Numbered from the stretch's first letter, positions 47,546 through 62,417 are shown. The stretch: 64,000 nt of DNA from Imbricaverruca yamaguchii (GCA_034440575.1 JAOTOL010001454.1:616001-680000), one strand, 5' to 3'. Made by a program: numbers and translations. Notes: generated by a model not told the origin, from the sequence alone.

Positions 47546-47708
47546 TGTCAAAATGGGCTCTGCCCTCTGCTGAGCATTTGAGTAGTGCTACAGGATGCAG
47601 AAGTGGTCGAGGCCACAGCGATAGCACCATTTAGCTAAATGGTAATTAGGTTGACTGTCCAGAAGGCGATATTTGTCCGTGCGTGTAAGCCTACAGGGCG
47701 CAGTATGC

Positions 47709-47709
<1 letters not shown>

Positions 47710-47778
<69 letters not shown>

Positions 47779-47798
47779 ACCGTGTCCTGTAACGGTAT

Positions 47799-47829
<31 letters not shown>
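47710..47829. repeat. (TA)n and (CA)n at the left end of unit B
   Basis: About 30 TA repeats (47710-47772), 28 bp of unique sequence, then about 15 CA repeats (47800-47829) directly before the unit. Confidence 0.95.
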
Positions 47830-47832
<3 letters not shown>

Positions 47833-48214
47833 GTGTTTGCCGTGACTACCGAGGACTATGGCCTGGCCGTCACTAACGAGGACACCCCTTAGTTTTCACT
47901 AGAGAAGCACCAATTTTTTATCTGTCATAGAGCAAGATCTGCCGGGTAAGATAGAGGGTAGATTTGGGAGAAACCTTCCAATCGTCGGCTTCCAATGTGA
48001 TTTGGAATACCGAGGACATCGGCAAAACCGAGGACATTGTGTGTATCGTCTCATGTTCACCATGCATGTTTATCGTCAATACCGAGGACTATCGCCTGGC
48101 GGTCAGTAACGAGAACTCCCTCTGACATCCGAGAGCGGTGTGTATGTGGTATGTGATAATTGATGCGTCTGTGCGGTTTTGGGATTCGGTGATAATCGCA
48201 TGTGTGAGGTCTAA

Positions 48215-49028
48215 TTAACCCGCGCCGTCTTTACGGTCAGATCCTCACACTCCCGCCTCGGGGGGGATAGTAACCCCCTGTAAAATCCAAGCTAGGCGTC
48301 ACACGAAAACGAAAGAGGTGTCATCGGAAAGCGCTCGACGAGTAGGGTCCGGATCCACCCCACAAAACAATTTCCCCCTAAAAATGACGTAACTAGGGGG
48401 GGATAGATTTTCACGACTTTTCACGGCTTAAATGTTTTTGGCTCTGTGGATATTCGAAAAAATAATTATTTTGAATCAGAAAAGGACAGCGAAATTTACC
48501 AGTGCCATAACAATTTCACCCCCCCCAATTTTTTTTCAATTTCAAAATTTTGAGTTTTAAAGTTTTCTTTAATTTTCCTTTTATAGCGGATAGAGGAGAC
48601 CGAGAAATATTGTTGGAAGTCAACTTACTTTGATACAAAAATGCTTACTTTAGCCGGAATATTATATTTGAAGTGCAGGAGGCAAATATGGAAAATTTAT
48701 GTGTCGTCAAAAACGGAAAATGAGAAATTCCTCTCGTACTTTTTGTTGCACCCATAAAAATAGGAAAATGCTGAAAGTTTGAACAAAATATCTGTATCCG
48801 TTAAAGCGTGACGACTGATTGAACGTTTTTTAGGTGACCTCACTTGACCTTGACTAACTCGTTGACCCTATATGACCTGACTTACAAATTTTGACATAAC
48901 ATGCCAAATTGATGTGGAAAAAGGTACACAGAATTTTGGCGCGCTGCCACGCGCCGTTCGTTCACTATCCGCGAAACCCTGAGGTGGAGGCCGTTGAAGA
49001 CCCCCCACCCCGAGACAGGACGGGTTAA
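48215..49028. mobile_element. TTAA-flanked inverted-repeat element B1
   Basis: Starts TTAACCCGCGCCGTCT and ends GACAGGACGGGTTAA. Counterpart of A1, with the complete GGG end that A1 has lost. Confidence 0.78.
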
Positions 49029-52000
49029 CCTAGTGCCACTGATGGAGGCTTCCTTAGCGTAGGACCACTATCATCGAAAAACATGCTGTGTTTGAGACAA
49101 AAAGTTGTGGGAGACAAATGATTGCGAGGCACAGTATCCTACTGAATAGTCATTGTGTTCAGTTCGCGTTTGGGCGAAAATTGTCAAGTTTCTAGTCTCC
49201 TATTGTGGAATTTGTGGGGTGATATCCCCCGCAGCTGCCATAATATTTATGCCAAGGTAGAGGAGCTAAGACCTACGATATCGTTAATATTATGCTAAGA
49301 TCATAACTGCATTTCCTAATTGAAAATAGCCTGAAAATACCGAAGGACCCATCCACCCACATGCTTCTCTTCTCAGCCCTTAAGTCCGTACTTGCTTGTG
49401 TCATTTTCCGAGAGAACTTCATTCACAATGGCGTAGCCGGTTTTCCGTTCTGGGAATTCTGCGAACCGCAAGGGCTATCACTCCAGTGAAGGTTAAGCTA
49501 AAAGTTGTCAATGTCATACGGTTTTTTGTTAGGAGCGTAGAAAATATACTTTGCTCGATTCGGATTTGATTTGAATTCGTAACGAACTTGACGTTTTATA
49601 ATTTAGTCGTGCAGCTGTATCATCATTGTTAGCTTTGATCGTGGACGACGCCACTTCTGGAGCATTTGGGATCCATGCTCCATCTGCCATTACTTGATGG
49701 GGTCTGATCAATTTCGGGAAAATGCGGTATTTGACAAAAACCTGACAATGGAAACCTGACGCCAACATTTGGGTGGGTTCAGTTCACTGGAGGATACAGC
49801 TAACCAATTGACGGGCCAAACCGCCCCATTTTCATTGCAACCTACAACCAAAATCTTGGATGGAGTAGTTAGAAGAAAAAAACTTTTAGTGTGGCCCAAC
49901 ACATGGATGCAGTGTGATTCCCAATTTGGTTGATAAAACCCTCCTCACATGGCCCCACGTTGAGAGAACAAAGTGTTGGTGGGGCGGAGGTAAATGTGGT
50001 CGGACTGAGACTACACCAAGGATGTAGGAACTCAGTCTTAGCATATGGCCTCATTTGTTTCTCGGATTTATTGCACTTTACATTGAACTTGGGAATTAAC
50101 GACATGAAAATCTACAGAAATCATTACAAATGATGAATACTTGACGGCAGTAGCAATGACTGAGCATTGCACAACTTTAGGTCCCGACCTTTGTGCACAA
50201 GGGTGTGCCCCTAACAGTCAAACAAAAATCCTTCTGTATGCATCTTCCTTCAATTGCCCTTGATAACTTAAGCATGCATACAAAATTGCACGTCGATCCA
50301 ACAAAATGTAGAAGTGACGACAAAGGTAGTCTATTTGCTACCTTAGCCTACGGGTTCTAATTAAAAATGCTCGTGGTCCCGTAGCAGGTTTTATACAAGA
50401 GTGCTGAGGAATCGACTTTAACACATTATGTGTATCGAAGTTTCGTCGGTTTTTAGCGAACCTGTGAACGTTCCATGGCTTAAATTGTTACGTCATCTGC
50501 TTGGTTTCAGATCCTCGTTCTAGGTAGTGACAACGTACACTAGACATGACAAAACGTGTGCATAACGGTCATGGGTAAAGGCGGACAGCTGTCCCCATGG
50601 CATGCTTCCTGTTGCGCACAATGGATGTCGGCAACTGGATGAGCCCCAGCACAACCCCACTGCATGTGCCGACTTTGGGGCATGCTTTCTGAAATTACTC
50701 GCGATATCGCGCAAGGTGCAAGAACAAGTGGATAACTTAGCAATCGTAATTCGTGCAACTTGTATAGGCATACGAAAAGGGATGAAACGTGAATGTATAT
50801 GATCTGTGGAGGTAATTTCTTTAGCTATCTTATTAAAAAAGTTGCAACGAGCCAGGATCCTTGGATATAAGCCTCGTAAGGTGGAGTGACAGCAAGCGAA
50901 ATTTGTGACGACATCTATAGTGTGTCGGATCGACAATAATTATGTGCGAAAATTTGTCTTGCTAATGATGATCAAAGCAAAAAGTAGCCCGAGGGATTTA
51001 ATATTCCGGTTGTTTGTCTCCGTTGTTGTAATTTTCGTGTGGTTTTCCGGCTTATTGTGACACCTTATTGCGCACGTAAATATTGGTATTTTCTTTAGAC
51101 ATGCCGGTTTCGGCGCATTCTACGTTGGTTCTTCAGATAATTCCAAATGGAATCAGAGGGTTCTGCTGATGTTTGTATGCGTTTCATAGTAGGTGTATCA
51201 TTGCCACGCGAAGTCTTTAAACAAAGACACCACCTTCAGGAATTTCGCGTTTAAGCAAAGGAAGCTCAGCTGACTTATTTTTGTTTCGTTCAAGCGCACG
51301 CGAAACGCGCAGAAAAGGTAAACGTCTGGTTTGAACAGGCTTCTATGGATAATATTGCATCCTCCATAGTTTGGTGTGCTGCTATAAGAACACACCATAT
51401 TTAGCAACGTTTGTGAGTCTCGAAAAGTCAGATTACCAAGCCCAGCGTGTTTGTCAGCAAAATCATGGTGTCTAAAATTAAGAGCAAGCAAAGGTTTAGC
51501 GCCAACATGCCCACTGCCAAATCGTCCTGTGCTCAGGCTATTGGAGTGATCGGGATGACGCTGCCCACTTTCATGGGGCTACTCAGCACCAGAGGTTATA
51601 AATAGAGGGAGGGACACTTGGGCATGTGCCCCCCCCCCCCCAATCCAAAGAAGTGTGACGACTCTCTGACCGGGGAAAAACACCCACGATAGACTGCAAT
51701 GCACCACGTTCCCCAAACAGTGGCTCCCATCCGAGGAAATGGCGCCCCTTCAAACGATTCCAAGCGCCCCTAATTACAAAGAGTTGTACGCCTTGATGAA
51801 AGAAGAGCATGGTCTGAGCTTGGCGTTGATATGCGGTAATTGCTCCGAATGGTGGCTCTTTAAATGTTTGGGAACATTTCTGTGCTTGTCCCGTTTGGAG
51901 TCAAGGGCCGATGATCTTGCCCTCAAATTTGTTTCAAGATACGCAAAATCAGATATACATGAACGTACTACAGTTTCGTGTCAATGTGTCACCTCATTCG

Positions 52001-52751
52001 GCAGCTATCCCGGGAAAACCTGAGGAGGTGGGGCGGGACTCTCGAGAGCCTCACCCTGGTCCGGAGAGAGTACTACATGAACGCAATGCCAGTATTCCAC
52101 TACAAGCATAAGTAAAAGATAAACAGTGGTTTTCTACGCTTCCTCGAAAAGTTAACTCGTACAATCTACGAATTGCATGACCTCTTCTGTGCACCATGCT
52201 GCTAAATATGCCACAACATGTCCTCACTTACTTGTAATTTGGGTATAATCGTCGTCATTTTGGTATCAAACGAGCCTCTAGGAAAATAGTATGGTTTTAA
52301 ATGGGTAAAGGGACCTTCGCTAAATGCATGAGTGATTTTATTTCGTTGGCGGGAGTACCCCCTATATCATTATGTCTTACACAAACTGATATGGGATAAT
52401 ACATTTTCTCCCAAATATTTCATTTTTGTTGGAAAACCAGCTCCAAACGTTCAAGATAGCAATCAACTTATCCACAGCTGGAATACATTGTGTAGTGTTA
52501 TATAAAAAAATTGAAAAGGCTTAGCTGGTTGGGTTAATCCTGGCTTCTTCTGCTTCTCCAAGTTATGATGTTCGCAGTATTTAATAACATCCGGTAGATT
52601 TCGCAATTTCGAACCAAAAAATGTTCCTCAAACTGAGCCCGTTTAATTTGAAAGACCATTATTCACGTACTTCCCATGACACTCTGAAATATATTTGACA
52701 AGGCCTTAGCCACTATTATAGAAACTATTTAGTACGCAACTCTATATATTC

Positions 52752-53571
52752 TTAACCCACGCCGTCTCTCCGGTCAGATCCTCACATCACGTCTCGGGGG
52801 GCGGGGCGGATAGTAACGTTGCAGGAAAACGAAAGAGGTGTCATCGGAAAGCGCTCGACGAGTAGGGTCCAGATCCACCCCTGAAAAGAATTTCCCCCAA
52901 AGGTGACGTCACCAGGGGGGCTAGATTTTCATGACTATTCACGACTTACATTATGTTTTTTGGCTCTGGGGAGTTCATTTTGGGGATACATGAAAACACA
53001 AAATTTATTTAGAATGAGAAAAAGACAGCGAAATCGACCACGGCAATACATTTTTCCTGGCCCCCAAAAATGAAAATTATTTTTTTTTGAAATGACAGAA
53101 GTTTCAGTTTTCAAGTTTTCTTTAATTTTCCTTTTTCAATGGGTAGAGCAGACCGAGAAACGTTGTTGAAAGTCAACTTGCCCAAATCAAAATGCTTACT
53201 TTAGCCAGAATCTTCTATTTGAACTGCAATTGGCAAATATGCAAAATGTATATGCAGTCAAAAAACAAAAACAAAATCCAGATACGTTTTGTTGCATCCC
53301 TAGAGATAAGCAAACACTGAAAGTTTCATTAAAATACCTGTATCCGTTAAAACGTGACGACTGGTTGAACGTTTTTGGAGGTGACCTCACTTGAAGTCGA
53401 CTAACTCGTTGACCCTGGACGACCTGACTTTAAAATTTTGAAACCGCATGCCAAATTGACGTGGGAAAAGGCATCACAAATTTGGGTGCGCTGCCGCCCG
53501 CCGTTCGTTCACTATCCGCGAAAAACCTGAGGGGTGCGGTTGAAGACCCCTCCCCGAGACGGACGGGTTAA
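52752..53571. mobile_element. TTAA-flanked inverted-repeat element B2
   Basis: Starts TTAACCCACGCCGTCTC and ends GAGACGGACGGGTTAA. Counterpart of A2. Confidence 0.78.
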
Positions 53572-56500
53572 TACTCTGCGGATCATCCTCTTTCTTATTC
53601 ATGTTATCACTCCACAGCTGTGCGATATGAAAACACCGCGCTTCCTTTTGCTTCATTTGTGTAATCTACGATCATGTTGGCCAGGTCTGGCCAGAAGAAA
53701 AGGGAAAATTCCTTCCAAAATCCAGAAGCGGAAGGAGCTTTGTTCTTCATCATGCCTTAGAGCATATATAGATTGCCTTCACTTGTTGACAATTACAGTT
53801 CTTTCCATTTTGTATAATTCGGGAAAATCTATAGAAGCCAGATAATCGTTGATTCGCCGGTCGCTATGATCTGCATGACATGTTGACTCATATAGTTAAG
53901 TAAGCAATGCATTGTAATATTAAAAGTGTCTGCTGTCGGAAGCTAGCTGCCCGTCTTCTGTTTTCAAAACATTGATGTGTCCTTTGTATTTCATTGGGCA
54001 CACATACCGAAGAAGCATTTTGTAGGTATCTAACCCTGTTTATCCATCTCAATCTAGACCATAACTAGCAGGTCAAAGATTAATGTTCCTAGAATGCATT
54101 TGCTCGATTCACGAATAGTTGCGTATGGTTGGCAGAATCGTTGGTGGCGTGTCGTTGGTGCTGGTAGTTGCATATTAGTTGGTAGAACTGACGACAAAAG
54201 CAGTCAATCCAATATTGTTGCAGTCATGTAATGTACTTTCTTCTTTTCTCCTCTGCACGATCTTTTCTTTACGGCTTCTGGTTCTACTGACTCGAATGGC
54301 ACTCGTGGTCATTTCTAAATTAAAACGCAAATCGTAAGCATTGTTCCGTTTATGCTGTCGCTAGCATAATTCATTTTTGATCCCTACGCACACTGCCAAT
54401 GAAAAATCATCTTCGAGAAGGGTATTTTTAAGGCACCATAATCCAGGTCTCATCGCATATGGGGACAGTATAATTTTGTATGCATAGGCTGTGGTCCGTA
54501 CACTGTAACTTATGTAGATATTCAATCTCACAACTATTGCATTTAGTGCTAAGATAATTGCCGCCCAAAATTCGAATATCAAGGTGCCCTTTTTAGAATG
54601 ATATTCGTGGATGTTCTGCCAAAAACTTCCCAGAATTGCCAGGCATATCTGGCGGTGACGAAACTCCGTTCAATTAATTCAGCAATCAAGAAGTGGTTAC
54701 GTGTTCAGCAATATTTATGTGTTGCATCATGCCATAGTGATGCATACCGATGCATGCATACTCATCCATGTGTACTGAAAACCAGGTATTTGTGTTCGCT
54801 TCCATGCTTAGGCGGACATTTGGTCAGGATACTCTGAATTTCAATTATTTTTAGTCTATGCTGACAAAATGGCCAGCCGAAATTAAACCTGGTGTATTTT
54901 GATGGGACATGTTCAGATCTGAGTGTAAATCGAAATCAGTGCATGATAGCCGAAGCCATGCATACACCAACATGATTACTTAAAAGATTCCTGATCGGAT
55001 CCCGTTCTTCAGATGTGGTCATTTATTCACTGCATACATATACATACTATTAACTGAAAACAACATACATACATATCCGTTTTTCGTCTTGAAGCTGACA
55101 TTATTAAAGCGCGTGGTATTATCCCGACGTACTTAGGCGAATATTTTATATCATGCAATTAACCGGTCATTTCTGGCTGTTCTTAGTCAGACACGAAGCT
55201 ACCTTGCCACACGTGTGCATAACATTTTACTGAAACAATATATATATGCATATATAAATACTTATTGACTTAACACACTTCATTTTCACTCGCGAGAATA
55301 CGGAAAGGCGGCGGATTAATGCCTCCTCTGTGGATGTGGGATGATGGTGAAGCATCATGTGGAATCGTTCAGCTCTTACCACACTTTTTGTTCGCCTAAC
55401 TTTAACCCTTTCACGTTCAGGAGCGTATCACATTGCCACCCATTTTTTGCGACCGCGGAACAAATGTCACTGGTTAGCATGTGGCCTCTTAGTGTAACTT
55501 GTGGGGAGGGGGTCTTATTTTTGCGATGTTCGTACTCTCGACTAGAGTTTCCACTTTCTGGCGCAGTGGCAAGACACGGCAACGCATAATCCTGGGAACA
55601 TGAGCCTTTTGCTGTACAATGCCATAATTGTACGTGCCACTGCCGTGCCAGTGTCGGTACTCCTAGTAATAAAATTAAAGTATATATCTAAAATTGTCTT
55701 GATGTTGAACTGAATTGTCCAAGATTACCAGGAAAAAGGGCTTAACCAATGATGTGTGGAATAACTTTGAAACGTAGAGACTGATCCGCTGTCAGTGTGT
55801 GAAATGTTTTGCATCTCTGGTATTGCTTACTTTCGTCATCAATCATGATTTCCTTCGTTGTTTAGATGGTCCCTTTTTTATCCCCATGCTTTCTTATGTG
55901 CCATCATCCAGCTTGCTGTGCCATGTGTCGTGCGGTGCCAGAACCTGCTGTGCTCGTGCTACGTCTCATGCCAGTGTTTGGAAGAAAAAGTGAACAACTC
56001 TATTCTCGACTCTTATCGGGTCATCCATCAGCGACTTAATCGGGGAGTGACCTGTAACCTAGAACACCATTGAGGGATATAATCACTCCGTACCCATATT
56101 CAGGTTTAAAATAATAATTAGCGACAACATTGCGTGCAAAATACCAAAGGCAAATTACCGTTTGACCCGATGACATCACCTGGGCTACTTTTTTGTTTCT
56201 TAGCTTTACCTTAGTAATTTCTCTCTTCAGTACAGGTTAACTTTTGCTTTATCTTAAACGGTTTGTGAGATATATTTAATGCACATTTAAAAACTGCACT
56301 AGATGACGTCACCTGATTTTGGCGTTCCCCAACTTCGTTAAGTTAGTGGACTGCACGTCAACATTTGACATGCACGTTCATCAATTGTCAGGTTATATGA
56401 TAAATTACCGAAGTGATTCTTTAGACCGATTATGAGTTATTTCAGAAAACCTTAGAGGGTCTAATTAATCCCTTCACTGCGAGGTCCAAGCCAATGTAAG

Positions 56501-58008
56501 ATATTCATTTGTTACCCGAAGTATACAAATGGGTAATAATCGCGACAGCTGGTCACATGCACCACGCGCTTTTCTTTCGCTTCGCTAACATTCTCCGTTT
56601 GTAAATATTTGAAGAGAAGCAAACCACATCTGTAAAATTTCTGGATAAGGTGACAAAATGCAATGCAATGCAATGTAATGCAAATGTAACGCAAACTCCA
56701 TCAGTAAACTTTCCGTCTCCTTTTATGTCAGTCTACTGACTTGAAACCTAGCCCTTCACTTTATTCGGCGACTACTCCGATGGACCATAGCACTAGATGC
56801 AACGGATGTCTCTCACCAAAGAACTTAAAATATCCCCGTGCCATTGCGTGTTGGCGACGGATACTGGATGCGGGTAGCAACGAACACAGCCCAAAGCGGT
56901 GGTCTATGCCCTGTTGTGTTCAGCTCCATTTATAAAGAACTGAATTAACCGAATCGGCCGTGGAATTAGCCGCTGAATGCCACGTTGCATTTGACAGGCG
57001 AATCAGCATCTTAAGGCTGGTTTGCTGACAGACACGAGGAGCAGTGCTTATGAATTCATCCAAGCCATGGCTATTATGTATGAAAAGTGTATACAATATT
57101 TTGGCAGTGTCAGGGGTACTCCCGCCGTGTCCCCCTTCCTCCGATGCATGCATCCCTGACGACAGTACTGACATGCACTCGCCTGGACAGGTCCATTCCG
57201 AGGTGTGTGACCTCAGCATCTGACAAGGAATCATGATTCATACATTTGAAAGTGCCAGACACATCCATCATGTCGGCCCAAGGAATGGTAAAGAAGTCGT
57301 CACCACTGCGTTACGCTTCAGAAGTATACTTGTTAGTTGTTCGCGTTCTTTCGCCTACGTTAGCAAATGCCGTGGTATGCTCAATAGTGACCACGCCGCA
57401 AGAAATCTGAAGTTCCTTGTCCGCTACAGCATCTCCACACCTCATGATGCGTCCTGCCACATCAGTCAATGTAAATTATGAGGTTAAAGTTGATGGAACT
57501 GAATGAACATATGTGCCTGCGCCTTCCACTTTATCAAAATTAAAGAGGAGGTGACCAAAAATGGCCCTGACAATGAATACTTTCACTCAGTTTTTAGAAA
57601 TTCACACTAATCTCCATAAAAATTGTGTTGTTGAGGGACACGGGAGACTCTTAAACCGACACGGAACGACTCTCTCCGATACAAGAGTTAACTGACACAG
57701 AAGGCTCCTCACAGACACAAGGACTACCATGACCAATACAGAAGGCCTCTGACGGACATAGGAGGCCCCGTAATCGGCGTAGGAAGCCATCTGACAGAGG
57801 AGGCTCTCGCGGGAAAATGAGGACAGCCTGACTGGCACTGGGGCGTCCCTCACTGATATAGGAGATGCCTGGTGATTTAGGGATTGCATCTATCATTCTA
57901 GATAAAACGTTGTCAATAAAGATCAGTGTACGTAAACTATTTCATTGAGCTGCGCCTTTTTGGTTTACCTAATTACTTGGCTCTGATCATTTTGGAATAG
58001 AGAACCGA

Positions 58009-58215
58009 TTGTTTCGTTCTCATGGGATGCATAGACCTAAATTTAGATATTATAAGTGTTGCTATAGGCTTACGCCGGAGTTTACTATACTGAACTCATG
58101 CAGTGCGAAGCACCCGAAGTCCGAATGCCCCGAAACTCTCAGTCACGTACTGATTGTCTGCAGCCGACTTAACCATGAGCGAAGGCGTCATTTTGGATAT
58201 ACCTCTCTCTCTCTC
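58009..58215 (+). pseudogene. Possible non-LTR retrotransposon C-terminal remnant in unit B
   Basis: Same PETLSHVLIVCSRLNHERRR segment as at 37332-37540. A CT-dinucleotide length difference shortly after it changes the downstream frame between the units. Confidence 0.3.
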
Positions 58216-59680
58216 TCTCACTTAGGGAAGTCATCAATTGTTCAACCGGGAGGGCTTTTCCGCTTCCTATCAGAAATCAAGTTTTCTTTGATTTACACTG
58301 TGATATATTCATTAACTCGATTTTATACCGGACGAAATGAGAATCGTAGCATGGTAAGGTATCATGTGTACTTAACCTCGTGATATTCAATTCTGACTGA
58401 GTTTTGCTAGCATTTTACTATTTGACTGACGATGATATGGGCGCTGAATGACCGATGCAGTCGATGAGCCCCTAAACTCCAATAACCAAACAACCAGCCA
58501 ACCGAAACTCTCAGTATATGTATCTCGGCCTAAACCCCGAGTGGCTCAGAAGCTGAAAATGATTATCATAGGTCCAGATACGTCAGCAACTTTCAATCGC
58601 TTTGGAAACAAGGTGATGTACGCACATGAGCTTAGATGCCTATCATCTCACCGTATCCAACATTTTTATGTGTGGGCAATAAGTGACGTTGATTGCCAAT
58701 AATTCACACTTGCCTTAACAACAACGGATATATTTCCGCCTATGGCGTCATAGCGCAGTTATATGATCAGGCATTTTCATTTTTCATTCGATCAAGTCCG
58801 CAATAGATGGTCCCATCAAGCAGCGGCGCCCAAACCCACGCCGTTCCTCCGTAGTCGCGAAAAAAATGGATGCATTGACACCCGCCTAACCCCTCGCAGC
58901 CCCCACACGGGCGGAGGTTAATGCACGTGAAGCCAAACTGCGCTAAGTTCGGAAGGCTTTTGTGTAATGATTTCCCTCCCCCAAAAATAAGAAACTGTGG
59001 CATGCAACCGTCACCCCTGCCGCATCATGACCAAAGCAAACGAAGTGGACTGCATCAATGTGCTATTGTACATGTTGCTTCAGTACAAAATTACGTACGC
59101 TTATTGGCATATTGGCAACTTTCCTTCGTGCTCGCTTAACCTGGCCTAGGCTCAACCATATATGATCAAAAATGTTTGCTAAAACAGATCAGTCTAGTAA
59201 CAGGTCTTGTGATGATGCCAGCCTGAAGAGGATGAACGAATATGCATGCAATTTAATTCATTTGGAAGCAATCCATTAAGCCAATGTGGGAAAGATGGCA
59301 AAATAGAAGACTTGACCCAAATTATAAAGCTGGGTTGAAGCGCACAGCTCCAATGGCTTCTTCTAGGACATTTGAAGGTGAACTTAGCGACTAATAAACT
59401 TCCTTTGGCATCCACAGGAACATTGTCCATCTTGCTGACATGTTCAGGAAAAGATGGAAGGAATGGCAGTATATCAGAATCATGTTTCCTTTCACCATAT
59501 GTGAGGGATATGTCTCAGTCCCATTATTTTTTCCAGAACTTTATCATCTTGAATATTGGAGTGGGTTTCCTGCAACAACGTAAAATGATGATGATAATCT
59601 ATGTTTAGGAATCTGAACGAAGTCATTCGTTGTCAGTGCGACGGATTGAACGATAAAACATTAAATCCGGAAGTAATACG

Positions 59681-60475
59681 TTAACCCTCCCCGTCATTCC
59701 GGTCAGATCCTCACACCCCGTCTCAGGAGAGATTCATTATATACCCCTCCAATCTCCAAACCAAACGTCGCACGAAACCGAAAGATGTCCCATTGGAAAG
59801 CGCTCGACGAGTACGGCTAAAAACCACCCCAACATCCTACTGAGGGGGTTTATGTGGTCACGGTTGACGTCATGTATGTTCTGTGGAGTTCAATTTCGTT
59901 GAGAAAACTTAATTGGAATCAGAATAGAAAGACGAAATTGGCATTGTGCAAAATGTTCGCCCACCCAAATATACCAATTGTTTTTATGCTGCTCAATTTT
60001 TGGTTCAATTCTTAAATACTTTTTCTAATAGATAAAACATACCGAGAGAAGTTGTTTCAGGTAAACGTCGCCTCATGGAAATTGCTTATTTGAGCCACAA
60101 TTTTCGATTTTAGCCTAAATGGGCAAATATGCTAAGCAAATATGCCATAAAAAGCGAAAGTTCAACCATACCTCTGGTGCGTTTCGTTGCGTCCATAAAG
60201 AAAATTAAACGCTGAAAGTGCATTCAAATATCTTTACCCGTTAAAGTGTGACGATTGGTTTAACATTTTTGGAGGTGACCTGACTTGACCTTGACTAGTT
60301 CAGCCCCGTGAATGACCCGACTTCAAAATTTCCATGCAAAATAACAACTTGATGTGGGAATAGGTATGCCAAATTTTCGCGCGCTGCCGTGCGCTGTTTT
60401 TTTTTTTTTACTATCCGCGGAAAACCTTAAGGGATGCAACAAACACGCCTCCTCCTCTGAGACGGCGCGGGTTAA
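59681..60475. mobile_element. TTAA-flanked inverted-repeat element B3
   Basis: Starts TTAACCCTCCCCGTCATTCC and ends GAGACGGCGCGGGTTAA. Counterpart of A3. Its right TTAA (60472-60475) is the empty site matching the insertion of A4 in unit A. Confidence 0.78.
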
Positions 60476-61083
60476 GATGTAGGCCCAAAGATGTTTCAAA
60501 ACGTACTTCGCTTACATCTTTATGTGGCGCACGAGACGTTTCTACCCTCTGTTGCGCTAACGACCAATTGCAAAGTACATCCATAATAGCTGTCGCAGCT
60601 CCTAACCTCCAAGCCTCAGCCCTGTCCTATCCCACAATACTGGTAAAAAATCGGCCTAACCGAAGCGCCAATTCGTTTCCTCAAACGCGTGTGCCGGCCG
60701 CCGGCCGCCCGTCGCCAGCCGAGTCGACGGAAGCCAACTCGGCACCCTACCGACGACCGGCCCGTCCTGCCTTGCAGCAGGCTGCAAGCATGAGTGGTGT
60801 CAAGTTGCAAACATGAGCGCGACGCGTCTGCACTGTAACTTTCGGCTTGCTCACACTTTGTCTACGTAGTACACACATACACACCTGCTGGACACACGGT
60901 CACATATATCGTCAAAACCGAGGATGGCGAAAAAATCCGTCTGAAGACTGGTAAGCATCTGGCAATGCTTCAGACGAAGTTTGAAAACCGAGGACGTCAA
61001 AAACGTCCTCGCTATACACATCACGTCCTCGGTTGTCAGGTGTGCAAACAGAAAATGGCCTCGGTTTGCACGAAGTACAAGTG

Positions 61084-61084
61084 C

Positions 61085-61164
<80 letters not shown>

Positions 61165-61218
61165 ACACAGACACAGACACAGACATAGACAGATAGGTAG
61201 ACAGAAAGATAGATAAAC

Positions 61219-61290
<72 letters not shown>

Positions 61291-61500
61291 ATGGATATAT
61301 AGATATATATATAGCTAGATTATAGATAGATAGATATAGTTGGATATATATATAGATATAGTTAGATAGATACATATACATATGTATATATATGCATGTA
61401 TATGTATATATCTATGTATATATGTGTATATATTTGTATATATGTATATATGCATATATGTATATGTGTGTGTGTGCGTGTGCGTGTGCGTGTGCGTGTG
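61084..61500. repeat. Compound CA/GACA/TA/TATG simple repeats at the right end of unit B
   Basis: (CA)n with a single G interruption (to about 61160), ACAGAC variants, about 30 TA repeats (61221-61280), then degenerate TATATGTA and GTGTGC sequence. Confidence 0.93.
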
Positions 61501-62170
61501 TGTATGGGGGTGTGCGCGCACAAATGTGCATGCATGTATAGCTAACATAATGCTCCCTCAGTTCCAGGTCATGGAGAGTGGGATGTCCCCTCCGGAGTAC
61601 AATAAAGGTGGGATAATTTCGCCCAGCTAAACATTACGATGGTGTGTGGTGCATTCATGAATGGCTGCGATGATCGTCTGCCAGCAATGGCATCGCAACG
61701 GATTTTGTTTTGTATATAGGGGGATTGGTAGGGATTTGAGGTCAATTCATTCCATTCAGCACCATAAGCATGACGTCAAATTTCACGTAAGTTTAAGTTT
61801 GGGTGGCGTCGCCGTGTCCGCCGTGGTGGTGCATGTGGGTGACACTGCTGCACTGCGGCTGTGTACACTGGCTGTGGTGAACTCCGCACACTTTTGTCTA
61901 TGTAGGTACTGCGTTTCACACATTCTAGTTCACTCACAAACAAGTTCACTCACTCACAAACTTGTTCACTCACAGAACCACAGCGGAGAGGTGATGTAAC
62001 CACCACCTCGGCGACCACTGTCCTGTTCACAGCCGGATGCCCTGAAGGTGGCCTGTAAGGCAACAATTGCGCTCCCGTATTATTGCTTTTTTGTTCAAAC
62101 CGTCCATCATCGTCACAGTGCCCGAGAGCACATCACGGTATGATATCATGTTATATCTCGAAGTAAAGAA
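61501..62170. other. Stretch without a confirmed gene
   Basis: A possible small exon, TTCCAG|GTCATGGAGAGTGG (61566-61605), has acceptor- and donor-like edges but no recognisable protein. A repeated TTCACTCAC phrase occurs at 61925-61975. Confidence 0.35.
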
Positions 62171-62175
62171 GAACT

Positions 62176-62417
62176 GCTCCCCGCTCAACTTTCCCCTTAT
62201 ATCCCGCTACAAAAATGCGGTTATCGCCACCTACGACGTGATGCTTGAAATATGCCGCCAATGATGACTGCAGTACGAATTAGCTATCACGCGTGACTTA
62301 CGTGTGATATCTAATTTGTACTGCAGCCATCGTTGGCGGCATGTTTTAAGCATCACATCGTACGTGTCGACAACAGTATTTTTGCAGCAGGCTATAAGGA
62401 GAAAGTGAGCGGGGAGC
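62176..62417. repeat. Foldback sequence: 119-bp arms with 5-bp spacer
   Basis: The left arm 62176-62294 and right arm 62300-62417 are reverse complements, roughly 80% by eye. Both contain GCTCCCCGCTC, CTACAAAAAT/CTGCAAAAAT, TACGAYGTGATGCTT, ATGCCGCCAA and CTGCAGTAC, and they meet around TATCACGCGT-GACTT-ACGTGTGATA. There is no coding capacity. A MITE-like foldback element or a local inverted duplication would both fit. Confidence 0.85.

Larger units (their letters stand above)
47830..61083 (+). mobile_element. Large repeated unit B (13.25 kb), candidate giant element
   Basis: The second copy of the unit described at 27105-41256, with the same first bases (TACGTGTTTGCCG) after CA repeats and the same last bases (GAAGTACAAGTG) before CA repeats. 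It lacks TTAA element A4 and the unit A (TA)n tract, which together account for the length difference of about 0.9 kb. The flanks beyond the CA tracts are unrelated to those of unit A. Many small frames of unit A recur here with indels, so no shared gene is being maintained. Confidence 0.6.
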
